Assembly (NCBI RefSeq): GCF_000497045.1
Contig: NW_015961956.1
Location: 414,707 to 478,706, forward strand
DNA length: 64,000 nt
Direction: 5' to 3'
Origin: Kalmanozyma brasiliensis GHG001
Taxonomy: Eukaryota > Basidiomycota > Ustilaginomycetes > Ustilaginales
Below the pieces are notes generated by a model. That model was given only the letters and a program-made list of their open reading frames with translations. It did not search any database and was not told where the DNA came from. A program made the translations under genes and the position numbers. Below, piece by piece: positions 40,253 through 49,359 of this stretch (the first letter of the stretch is position 1; each line of letters starts with the position of its first letter).

Positions 40253-41186
40253 CTTTCAGCTTGCCTGTATCACAATCTCACCCGTCGAAAGGCGGCATTG
40301 CAACATAGAGCTCCGAATTGCAACGAGACTGTGTGGATGCTAATCCGTGAGGCATGGTCGAATTGCATGCAGGTGGCGTACGGCCGAGTCGGGGGTGCCG
40401 CGGAAGTCCTGCCACTGGCGCGGGTGCGCATGCGCGGTGACATCGGCACCGTCTCGGATGCGGCTTCGACGCTTGTGAGGCGTGCAGCAGCTTGCCAGCG
40501 TGACAACCGACAGTCTTCCAACTCTAATTTCCCACACGCTATACGCCACTCTTCTCCGCCTGGGACTGAGCGCTGCAGTAGGGCAACAAGACTCTTCCAC
40601 ATCGCCCACGACTCTCCAGCGAAAAGCAAAGACGAGCTCGACGTGACAATGACAGAATTTGCGATGAGACCTTCACACCGACGGGAGGAGTGAAGTCTCG
40701 CCTGCGCAGCGCGGGTCGGAGATCATGCTCTAAGCGAAGGGGGTGTGCAGCTGCGCTAAACCCAACCCTGCTGATGTTGCTTGGCGCATGAAATTTTGCC
40801 GCGCGCTGCGCTGTCGCCCCCCTTCTCGGTAACTTTGGCGCTAACCGACGTTTCGAAATAGTGGCGCAGCGGCGGCTTGGACGGCAACTTGGGGATCTGC
40901 GGTGTACCGGCTGCGCAGCATGCGCATTCCGCAGAGTCGCCGCAAAGCTGTCACCCTCGAGCTCGGCTGTGCAGGTCGGTGGGGACATGTCAGCTGCCCC
41001 GAATGGACGGAGTGTTTCTGCGCTGCTGTTCGGAGCGCTGGCGTCGCTTCGAGAAGCCCGGACCCTCAGTCCCTTGGTACATATAAGAAGACGATAGTCT
41101 GGTCCATCAAAAGTTCCACCCCCCAAACCCCATATCAATCTCCTTCACTGCTCCATCTACTCCTCAGCAGCTCACACACGACAATC
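40253..41186. other. Upstream region of the secreted-protein gene
   Basis: No gene is supported. A TATA-like box lies close to the next start codon (see 41082). Confidence 0.5.
41082..41087 (+). promoter_or_regulatory. TATA-like box
   Basis: TATAAG within ACATATAAGAAG lies 105 nt before the ATG of the secreted-protein gene, a usual distance for a TATA element of a strongly expressed fungal gene. Confidence 0.45.
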
Positions 41187-41927
41187 ATGAAGTTCGTCCT
41201 CACTCTCAGCGCGCTTGTGAGCGTCGCCTCCTCGGTGCTCGCATACCCCACTCCTGCCGAGCCCTTCTTCGTCTCGCGCATGGTGGAGCGTCCGGTCTCC
41301 TCGTCGCCCTTCCGCATCGCTGCGACCGCCTCTACGTGCGGCCAATTCGCCCTGCGCGAGCCACAGATGCTCCAGGTCCGCTCCTACAACGACTCGACTA
41401 CGACCTACCTCTCTGTCTCGGATGACGACGAGGGCGAGCCCATCCTCACCGCTCTTCCGTCCACCAACGGCGAGCAGGGCGCACACGAATTCGACTTCCA
41501 GACGTGCAACAACACGGGCTTCACTCAGGGCTACTCGCGCAACAGCGGCGGAAGCATGGGCGCCCCACTCGAGTTCTTCGGTCGCGTCGTCACCAATGTC
41601 ACCACCCTCGACTCTAACGGGACCGCGACGAACCAGACCTCGCAGCAGTGTCTCGCCGCCTCTACCCTCACCGCCAACTCCACCGCCCAGACCAACAGGT
41701 TCATCTTCGGCACGTGTAACGAGACCGACTCGACCCAGTGGTTCAGACTCCAAGAGGGCGTAGGCGGCGCAGCACTCACCTACTTCCCCGTCAGGAACAC
41801 CACCGGCTACGTCTACAAGGGCGAGATCCCCCAGTACTTCAAGGTCGACCTCCACAGGAACGAGAAGGACTTCAATGCCGTAGAGTTCCAGCAGGAGGAT
41901 TCCAAGCAGTATGTCCAGTTCTACTAA
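41187..41927 (+). CDS. Secreted, heavily N-glycosylated protein with a possible ricin-B-like region
   Basis: The ATG at 41187 gives 246 residues. Residues 1-19 are a signal peptide (MKFVLTLSALVSVASSVLAY, with cleavage likely after the A of VLA). No membrane segment follows. I count eight N-glycosylation sequons (NDS, NNT, NVT, NGT, NQT, NST, NET, NTT) and four cysteines, enough for two disulfides. The spacing QQCLAAS....FIFGTCNETDSTQWFRLQ resembles a ricin-type beta-trefoil repeat (C-L....V..C....Q.W). It could be a wall protein, a lectin-like protein or, in a smut, a secreted effector. The frame continues upstream, but a TATA-like box and the signal peptide support this start. Confidence 0.8.
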   Translation: MKFVLTLSALVSVASSVLAYPTPAEPFFVSRMVERPVSSSPFRIAATASTCGQFALREPQMLQVRSYNDSTTTYLSVSDDDEGEPILTALPSTNGEQGAHEFDFQTCNNTGFTQGYSRNSGGSMGAPLEFFGRVVTNVTTLDSNGTATNQTSQQCLAASTLTANSTAQTNRFIFGTCNETDSTQWFRLQEGVGGAALTYFPVRNTTGYVYKGEIPQYFKVDLHRNEKDFNAVEFQQEDSKQYVQFY

Positions 41928-42110
41928 GATGTGAATCGCAATCCATATTTTTGTCGATATAAAATGCCGCGTGTAAAATCAGGCCGTGAAAATCCGGTGT
42001 GTGCCTATTGAGAGAGGTCTCGCCACATTTTGATGCTGATGGTGACGACGAGAGCACAGGGATGAGGATGTCTTGGCTCGTTGAGTGATACGATACAATG
42101 AGATTTCCGA

Positions 42111-45100
42111 TCAGCGTTCCGAGGTCCTAGGAAAGGGAAGCGAGTTGCGTCGATCCGACTCCTCCTCCGTCTCGGTGCTTCCACCCACATTTCGTCCCCT
42201 CCTGCGCCGCCGGCCCTCCGAAGAAGCCTCCTGCGAAGCATTCCCACCGCCGACGGCGGCCTCCACGCCGTCCTCCTCCATATCCTGTCTTTGACGTTCT
42301 AGCCTGCGTCGCCGCTCCAACACCCTAGCTCGTTGCGCGTACGCCTCGAACGTCGCCTGCCTTGCCTCTGCCGGTGTCGATGCGCCCGATCCAGAGACGA
42401 ACACGCGGATGTCGCCCGCTGGAGGATCGTCTCCCTCGTCCGCCCCGCGTCGTCGTCGCACGGAAGGCGGCGAAGCATCCACCGACTCTCCATCATCATC
42501 GGCATTGCTCGACCGACGCGCATGACGCCTCGACTCCGAGCGCAGGAAATCGACCAGATCGAAATCGAACCCGTCCTCCCCCGCCATGCCGAGGTCCAGG
42601 TCGAGGTCGATGTACTCTTCGGCTTCCGCGTCGGCGTCATCACTGAGCGGAGCTGCGGGGGACTGACTGCGCGGGTCGGCGCGGCTGCGACTCTCGCTGC
42701 GTCGCGTCGAACGGAGAACGGCAGCAGGCGTGGTGATGAACGTGAACGAGCCGCTTCGAGCCGCCCGCGGGCGGTCGGGTGGAGGTAGCAGGGACGATTC
42801 AGAGGCAACGTCTTCTGGTGGTCGAGCAAATGGACCAGTCGTGACGGGCTCGGGAGAGTGCGGCACGGTGCCGATCTCCATAGACGTCTCTACAATGTCT
42901 TCCTCGATGGCGTCAGCCTCGTCCTGTGCGGCAGCGTGTGCTGGCAGCGGAGTGCTTGCCTGGCCGAAAGAGTTGCGAGCACGTCGCAGTGATAGAGACG
43001 ATCGCGCCGATCGAATGCTCGATGCGTCCGAGTTGGTGAGCGGGAGACTTCGCACGGCGTTGCGTCGGCTCAGCGAAGTTGTGCGCGTGAGAGAGACGTC
43101 CGGATCGGCGTCGCCGATGGCTTCACTGGCAGGTTGATCATGTGCGTTGTCGGCTGAGTCTGCCGCGCCGGGTGGGACCTGTGTCGAGTCCTGCTCAGGT
43201 GCGTCGCTGGCTGCATCGGCAGCCTCCCGACTCGCAATCTGCGCACGGAGCAGCTGCTGCAGAGCTGAAGCCACTGAGCTCGTTGCGAGTGCCTCACGTA
43301 CTTGCTCGTCCTGATTGAGGTTATCGCCAACGGAAGCATCGTGCGTGCGTGCGTACGCCCAGGCTGCACGTGGGTCAGCGATCGGATCCGGACGTGCGGA
43401 TATCATGGGAGCCATGATCTCGTCGTCGAGCGCATACGGAAGTTCGAGATCCGGATTCCATCGAGCGTACGTCTCTTCGCGATCGCCATGCGCAGAAGGT
43501 GCGTCTGGGTATCGCGCTGGATCGCGATCGAGATAGTACCACGCCGCTAGCTTGCGTCGCCAGGCACGAATGGAATCCGAGGAAGGAGGCTCTGCGTCGG
43601 GCTTGGACCAGTGCGACTCCTCGATGGTGGCGAGAAGGTGGCGGTGAGCTCGAAGCTCGGCATCGTGACGAACAGCGGCCGAAGAGGGAGTGCTGGTTTG
43701 TGCGGTATCCTGTTGTCCAGTGCCACGCCTCATGGACGAGAGGAGCAGGAGGTTGCGTGCCCTCCAAAGCGATGTTCGCATCTGCGAAGCGTCGGCATTA
43801 CGAGGCGCGCTCGTCTCTTGATGGCTTGTCGTCGGGTCCGAAGCGACGTCACGGGTAGTGTTGGACACGAGACAGGATAGTCTGCGCAGGGTATCATCGA
43901 AAAGCTCGATTGTGTCCATGACGAGTGCGTACGAGGCTCCGATGTCTGGGCCGGCTGTTGCTGACGCCGCCCATCGAGACTGCGTTTCTTCACGCTGTGA
44001 ATGCTGCAGCTGCGTGCAGGCCAGATCCATGTGCAACTGGAATAGAGAAGCGCGCAGCGACTCGATTGAAGTGCGAATGAATTGGCTCGATCTGAGACGC
44101 TCGGCTTCATGGATGGTTCGTGCTGCTGCAGCATTGCGACGGGTTGCCTCTGCCAGTCTCGCCGAGATGGTCTGAGGCGTGATGCCGACGCTCGTGAGCG
44201 ATCTCGTGTTGAGTACGTGTTGCGACAAGCGTGGGACTAGTCTGTCAGGTGAGATAGCAGATGACTCGACCGCCTGGCTTGGAACGGGACGGAGTTGACG
44301 GGCTGGAGGATTAGGACCCATGCCGGGAGGCCGAGGAAAGCGAGACGAGCGGATATCAGGGTCCTGTGTAAGGCCCGAGGAGCGATCGGTTGTGCTCGCC
44401 AGGAAGTCGCGCAAGGTGCGTCCCTCGGTGGTGTGGTCTTGGGCGGTCGAACCGCTAGGGGCGTTGCCGTGATCGGTCAAAGAGTGAGTAGCTGGTCGAA
44501 GAGAGCGAAGCAGCTGATAGGCATGGTCCAGATCGGCGGTGCTCGAATTGGGGTGGCGAGAGGTCGACGTGGGATCAAGGTTGAGCACGCGTGACATGCG
44601 ATTAGCAAATGCGGTTTCGTCGCGAAGACGACTGGAACCGGCAGCCCGGTCAGCCTGAGAGGAAGCAATGGCGGACCGCAAGGTGGCAGCAGGGTCGTGT
44701 GAAGTTGTGGCGGATGCAGCTGTGGGATCATAGTTTGGATCGCGTTTCCTTGCAAGAGCCTGGCGAGCTGTCTCTTTAATGATGATCTCGAGGCTGCGTT
44801 TAAGGAGCTTGTCGGTGGGATCGAGGTGCTCGACAAACTGCTCAAACGTGTAGTCCGGCTGTGACAGGGACAGGTTACGAGCCGACGCCGGATCAAGGTG
44901 AGCGCGACGCGAAGAGGACGGACCTACGGTAGCTTGCGAGTCAGAGTCGTCGTTTGAGTCGTTGGGATCGCGAACGTGTTGCATCTCCTGTGCGCGCCTG
45001 CGTCGCTGAGCGGAAAGGCTTGCTACACTATCCGTACCAAGCGAGGGCTCTCGAGAGCTGCGAACCGAGCCCGGAAGCAGTCGAGTCGTAAGAGACGACG

Positions 45101-45323
45101 ACATGGACGAAGATGCCGCCGCCGCATCACCACTGGAGCCGACGTGGTCCGCATCGCGAAGAAAGGAGAGAATGACACGATTGCGGCGAGAGATGGAAGG
45201 GCACAGATCGAAAGCCTGTTCGATCTCGTTGGCGTCGTTGAGCTGATCCAGGACGTGAATGCAGGCCTGCTTGACCTTGTTGAGAAAGACGTCGTCAAAG
45301 TGGCCTTGTGCGAGGCGGCCCAT
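42111..45323 (-). CDS. Large serine/alanine/arginine-rich protein of unknown function
   Basis: The 1070-residue protein starts with a clear ATG. Residues 1-55 look folded and helical (FDDVFLNKVKQACIHVLDQL, then IEQAFDLCPSISRRNRVIL) and are probably the conserved part. The rest is mostly disordered, with islands that look structured: about 420-480 (EAERLRSSQFIRTSIESLRA...LACTQLQHSQ) and about 610-680 (RAWRRKLAAWYYLDRDPARY, DPRAAWAYARTH). An acidic stretch (about 945-965: DDADAEAEEYIDLDLDLGM) precedes a Glu/Arg-rich coil (ARVLERRRRLERQRQDME, about 1015-1035). I recognise no family. It is divergently placed to BNA1. Confidence 0.75.
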   Translation of the reverse strand: MGRLAQGHFDDVFLNKVKQACIHVLDQLNDANEIEQAFDLCPSISRRNRVILSFLRDADHVGSSGDAAAASSSMSSSLTTRLLPGSVRSSREPSLGTDSVASLSAQRRRRAQEMQHVRDPNDSNDDSDSQATVGPSSSRRAHLDPASARNLSLSQPDYTFEQFVEHLDPTDKLLKRSLEIIIKETARQALARKRDPNYDPTAASATTSHDPAATLRSAIASSQADRAAGSSRLRDETAFANRMSRVLNLDPTSTSRHPNSSTADLDHAYQLLRSLRPATHSLTDHGNAPSGSTAQDHTTEGRTLRDFLASTTDRSSGLTQDPDIRSSRFPRPPGMGPNPPARQLRPVPSQAVESSAISPDRLVPRLSQHVLNTRSLTSVGITPQTISARLAEATRRNAAAARTIHEAERLRSSQFIRTSIESLRASLFQLHMDLACTQLQHSQREETQSRWAASATAGPDIGASYALVMDTIELFDDTLRRLSCLVSNTTRDVASDPTTSHQETSAPRNADASQMRTSLWRARNLLLLSSMRRGTGQQDTAQTSTPSSAAVRHDAELRAHRHLLATIEESHWSKPDAEPPSSDSIRAWRRKLAAWYYLDRDPARYPDAPSAHGDREETYARWNPDLELPYALDDEIMAPMISARPDPIADPRAAWAYARTHDASVGDNLNQDEQVREALATSSVASALQQLLRAQIASREAADAASDAPEQDSTQVPPGAADSADNAHDQPASEAIGDADPDVSLTRTTSLSRRNAVRSLPLTNSDASSIRSARSSLSLRRARNSFGQASTPLPAHAAAQDEADAIEEDIVETSMEIGTVPHSPEPVTTGPFARPPEDVASESSLLPPPDRPRAARSGSFTFITTPAAVLRSTRRSESRSRADPRSQSPAAPLSDDADAEAEEYIDLDLDLGMAGEDGFDFDLVDFLRSESRRHARRSSNADDDGESVDASPPSVRRRRGADEGDDPPAGDIRVFVSGSGASTPAEARQATFEAYAQRARVLERRRRLERQRQDMEEDGVEAAVGGGNASQEASSEGRRRRRGRNVGGSTETEEESDRRNSLPFPRTSER

Positions 45324-45817
45324 GGCTGAGTCGGAGAGGGCGCGCGTCCTCGAGCTTGTGGCAAGGGTCTATGGATGCTTAAGATTGTCGACGAAAAGTA
45401 GATGAATGGCGCAGGTTTAGCAGGAGACGGTCCAATAAGCTGAGACGCGCACCTAAAGCCGCCTCATGGTGCTGAATGTAGCGGTTTGAGAGGTGAAGTC
45501 CCACAAGCGAGCTGGCGAGAGGGACGCGGTTGGTGGTGAGTGATGACGGCGGGGTACAGTGGAGGAGGCCAAGCAGCTTCGGCAAATTTAAGCTTTTGCC
45601 AGATCCGAGAAAGCGACTGACCTAACATGGATAAAGAAAAAGATCGAGCAAATCGGGAAAGCGGCAATCAAGACGCTTCTCGGCTTACCAACCTCGAAGC
45701 GCATGGTGGGCATGTCATCTGGCATATCAGACCTCTGCGTGACACGGTGCGCGTCTGTTCACAGAACCACCAACCACCTCATCGTCGAGGCAGCTTCGCA
45801 GGTCAACAAGTCTCAAG
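45324..45817. other. Divergent promoter between the unknown protein and BNA1
   Basis: Both genes start here. No other feature was recognised. Confidence 0.5.
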
Positions 45818-46441
45818 ATGCCGTTTCCATTGCCCCTCAACTTTCCAAAGTGGCTGTCCGAAAATGAGCACCTGCTGCAGCCGCCGGTCGGCAACTTCTG
45901 CCTCTTCCGCTCCCAGGACTACACGGTGATGGCCGTGGGCGGTCCCAACGCCAGGTCCGACTACCATTACCAGCCAACGGAGGAATTCTTCTATCAGTAC
46001 AAAGGCGATATGCTCCTCAAGGTGATCAACGAGGAAGGCAAGTTCCAGGACATTCCGATCAAGGAGGGCGAGATGTTCATGCTTCCAGGTAAGTGCACGA
46101 GATGCGCTTCGAGCAAGTGCTTGAGGGCAGCATCACTGACGAAAGAATGCTTCTCCTCACAATCAGCCAACACACCACACTCACCAGTGCGATTCGCCAA
46201 CACGGTCGGCATCGTGGTGGAGCGCACACGGCCAGAAGGCAGCCCAGATGCGATGCGATGGTACTGCCCCAACCAGGAAGCTCACGGCGACAAGCCCACA
46301 CTGGTCAAGGAAGTCAAATTTCAATGCACAGATCTCGGAACGCAGCTCAAGCCTATCATCCAGACATGGGCCGAGGACGAGTTGGGTCGCAAGTGCGGCT
46401 TCTGCGGCTATCAAGTTGGCGTAAGGGAGCTGCCAGCATGA
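45818..46441 (+). CDS. BNA1: 3-hydroxyanthranilate 3,4-dioxygenase, two exons
   Basis: Exons 45818-46088 and 46167-46441 join over a 78-nt GT-AG intron to give 181 residues, the usual size. The enzyme opens the ring of 3-hydroxyanthranilate in the kynurenine route to NAD. The cupin iron site is visible: the His and Glu of DYHYQPTEEFFYQYKGDML in exon 1, and the third ligand His in NTPHSPVRF at the start of exon 2. KEGEMFMLPANTPHSP is restored by the join. The C-terminus keeps CTDLGTQLKPII and a CGFC pair, while the first pair of the bacterial rubredoxin-like site reads YCPNQ, as in forms that lack a full second metal site. It acts in the cytosol. Confidence 0.96.
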   Translation: MPFPLPLNFPKWLSENEHLLQPPVGNFCLFRSQDYTVMAVGGPNARSDYHYQPTEEFFYQYKGDMLLKVINEEGKFQDIPIKEGEMFMLPGKCTRCASSKCLRAASLTKECFSSQSANTPHSPVRFANTVGIVVERTRPEGSPDAMRWYCPNQEAHGDKPTLVKEVKFQCTDLGTQLKPIIQTWAEDELGRKCGFCGYQVGVRELPA

Positions 46442-47012
46442 GACGCCTTGTCTCTACAGCATCAGTATTTACGATCACAAGCTATCTTTATCATTCCCAC
46501 ATTCGTTCAAGGTGTCTACGGGACCGGAGGCGAAGATCCGAGGATGGGCATGTCCAACGTATCTGTGTTGAGCTTGAGCCACTTTTTTGGAATCGCACTG
46601 TCAGTCAAATCCGTGGACATGGGCATTCGACCCTTTGGAGCTGTGCTTTGGGCTCAGGCATCGCGCTGTGTGGAGAAATCCCACACAAATTGGCCGTGCG
46701 TGGGTGATGGCTCAACGCTCATCCAAATCACCATCCGCAATCAGCGCAGCAATCGCAACCCTCACCATCCATCATCACTGCATCTTCATCGCATCTTTAA
46801 CACTGCCACATCTCTTTCAGCTTCTCAGAATATCTCACGGCCTTCGCGATAGCGCATCGAAGACGGTTCACTCGAGAAGCCATCCCCGCATCTGATCACG
46901 TCCAAGCACTCTCCCACTCGTACACTTGCGAACCAGGCTCTTCGCTGCGCACATCATCCTAGCTTCGTTCTGGTCTACGCCCTACGCATAGCAGCATTCG
47001 ATCACCTACATC
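46442..47012. other. Intergenic between BNA1 and DID2
   Basis: This is the BNA1 3' flank and the DID2 promoter. Nothing else was recognised. Confidence 0.5.
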
Positions 47013-47642
47013 ATGTCAGGTCTCGAAAAGTCGCTCTTCCAGCTCAAATTCACGGCAAAGTCGCTTCAGCGACAAGCACGAAAGGCCAGCAAAGATGAGA
47101 CAGCCGAGAAGGCAAAGCTCAAGAAGGCGCTCGCTCAGGGCAACACCGAAGGCGCACGTATCTATGCTTCGAATGCCATCCGCAAGAAGAACGAATCGCT
47201 CAATCTTTTGCGGCTAGGGAGTCGCATCGATGCGGTCGCAAGCCGAGTCGAGACGGCGGTCACCATGCGTCAAGTGTCGGGTAGCATGGCATCCGTGGTA
47301 AAAGGAATGGACAAGGCGATGGAGAGCATGAATCTGGAGCGCATATCTATGGTCATGGACAAGTTCGAGACCCAGTTCGAGGATATGGATGTGCAGACCT
47401 CCTACATGGAGGGCACCATCGGCGCAACCACAGCGCAGAGCATGCCGCAAGACCAGGTCGACCTGCTCATGCAGCAAGTCGCAGACCAAAACGGCATCGA
47501 GATCAACCACAAGCTTGGCGAAGGCGGTCTGCTGGAGGGCAAGGTGGCCGACTTGGCACCCAAGGTCGCCGACGGTAAGGTCAAGGAGAAAGAAGACGAT
47601 GCTTTGGCAGAGCGTTTGCGCGCCCTCCGTCCTGCTACTTAA
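47013..47642 (+). CDS. DID2: ESCRT-III-associated protein Did2/Vps46 (CHMP1)
   Basis: The single-exon gene encodes 209 residues, matching the family (about 200). The N-terminal basic helix ([20 protein letters not shown]) and the helical Snf7 core ([40 protein letters not shown]) are typical. The acidic half holds [15 protein letters not shown]. The C-terminal helix [11 protein letters not shown] is the MIT-interacting motif that binds Vps4 and Ist1. The protein acts on endosomes, where it recruits Vps4 to disassemble ESCRT-III. Confidence 0.97.
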   Translation: MSGLEKSLFQLKFTAKSLQRQARKASKDETAEKAKLKKALAQGNTEGARIYASNAIRKKNESLNLLRLGSRIDAVASRVETAVTMRQVSGSMASVVKGMDKAMESMNLERISMVMDKFETQFEDMDVQTSYMEGTIGATTAQSMPQDQVDLLMQQVADQNGIEINHKLGEGGLLEGKVADLAPKVADGKVKEKEDDALAERLRALRPAT

Positions 47643-47824
47643 CTGGCGACGTCTGCGATTTGGCAGGATTCTCTCTTCCCTCGCTGTATCGCACGCGTTT
47701 GTCACTGCTGCAACCGAGGCTTTCTGTGTTGTCTTTGATTGTCCAGGAGACTTTGACTGTGCTAAAATACAGATGCGTGACGATCGAGGACCAGTGCAGG
47801 ATCGCTGCTGACGTCGGACTAACG

Positions 47825-48583
47825 TCAACGCGGTCCATAGCCCGATCGAGACTGCGCAGGATACGAGCCGTTGGGAGCAAGAGATGGCGGCGGCCCGCGC
47901 ATGTTGGGTGGTGGCCCGGATGGATAGCTTGATGGCGGTGGTCCTCCGTAGCCAGGTGGTGGACCTCTCGGGGGATATGAGCCGTTGCTGCCTGCAGGTG
48001 GCCCGCTACCCATCATGTTGGGAGGCGGTCGAGAGTAAGGTCCGCCTTGAGGCGGTGGACGGTTGTAATTCGGAGGCGGTCCTTGATCCCTGGTCGAGCC
48101 ATCATATCGACCGTAGCTGTTGGATCCACCGCGATAGCCACCGCCTCGATCAGGGCCTGCGCCTGGACCTCCACTGCCGCCGCCTCCACCCATCGATGTT
48201 CTTGGCGGACCTTGTGGTCGGAATGCTGCGAATGGAGAATTGAAGTGTAAGGTGTCAGAATGCGGCTGATGATGAGCACGACAGCAGGTGCTAGAACTGG
48301 ATTGCTACTTACCTCGATCTGAAGCGCCGCTCAACGGTCCAGCTCCAAAGGTCATGAAGGACGAGCCAGCAGGTTGAAGAAGATCTCTTGGCTTCTCGAT
48401 ACCACGTCGGTCGTATTCGTGTGCCAGCGTGTCGAGCACTTGCTGAATCTGCTCCGGTTCGAGCGTCTGGTAGTATTCGCGAACATTCTGGAGATGATTG
48501 CGTCCGCTGTTGTGAGCCTTTCGCACCGAGACTGAGTCATGCGTTAGAAAGACATCGCAGTAGTCGCAGTAGTGCTTGCCCAT
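47825..48583 (-). CDS. YHC1: U1 snRNP C protein, two exons
   Basis: Exons 48583-48313 and 48225-47825 join over an 87-nt GT-AG intron to give 223 residues. The N-terminus has the U1-type C2H2 zinc finger with ligands C6, C9, H24 and H30, the same positions as in human U1-C (MGKHYCDYCDVFLTHDS, then VRKAHNSGRNH). The helix LEPEQIQQVLDTLAHEYDRR follows. The C-terminus (about 92-223) is Gly/Pro/Tyr/Arg-rich, with repeated GPPP and RPPP units, as in other U1-C proteins. The protein stabilises pairing between U1 snRNA and the 5' splice site. The ATG at 48583 was chosen because the zinc finger starts there. Confidence 0.96.
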
Positions 48584-49359
48584 GGCGGCCACAGCTCACA
48601 CCTGGCCCGCAGAACGGGGGATCTGACGAGAAGACGAGGCAAATGGGCGTCGAGGGCGACTTTCGGCTTGCTCGCTGGATGTTGTATGACTCCACGCCCG
48701 AGGGAGGTTGACTGGCAGGAAGGACTCGATCACAGATGAGCAACCAGCGAGACGGCTTTGCGGGTCTTGATGAAGTGATAGCGTGGGAGAGGACCTTTTG
48801 AGAAGGAGAGTGCAATGCAACAGGTCGAGGAGCAAGAAGATGGATGAAACCTTGAACCTCGAAGCGCAACGGAAGTCGGCCACTAATTTTTCGAAAGAGT
48901 TGTCCCTGTCGCGATTGCGATGTAACAAGTTCAAATCAAATTTCGCTTGAGCCAGAGTGTCACACACACGCTGCGACGTGCAAGGGCCTCGCTTTCTCGC
49001 GGCTCAACTCAGCCTCACCACCAAGCCACGCTCAAAGGCAAAGTAGGACCCTGAAATCTCGGTCATTTGTCTCCACTCACTCTCCCCACACACTCGACCT
49101 TTCGACCGCGATAGCTTCAAGCGACCGCGATAGCTTCAAGCAACGTCCGTCGCATCAATCATCGCAGGTCAACGATCAGAACTGAGACGGCCAGGTGCCA
49201 GGTTGCAGGTCTACCGAGAAGAGGACTACTCAACTCTCGATCGCCAGCGGAAACCTCTCCACGACTGGATGAGGACAAGCAACCAAGTCCGCAATGACTA
49301 GCTCTCCGTAAACCAAAGTATAGCTCACCAGGGCTGCCCCTCCGGCAGCGTTCGCCACC
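48584..49359. other. Divergent promoter between U1-C and the PROPPIN gene
   Basis: Both genes start here. It contains the 19-bp tandem duplication at 49103; no gene is supported. Confidence 0.5.
49103..49140. repeat. 19-bp perfect tandem duplication
   Basis: The unit CGACCGCGATAGCTTCAAG occurs twice head to tail (49103-49121, 49122-49140), about 220 nt upstream of the PROPPIN start codon. Confidence 0.9.
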
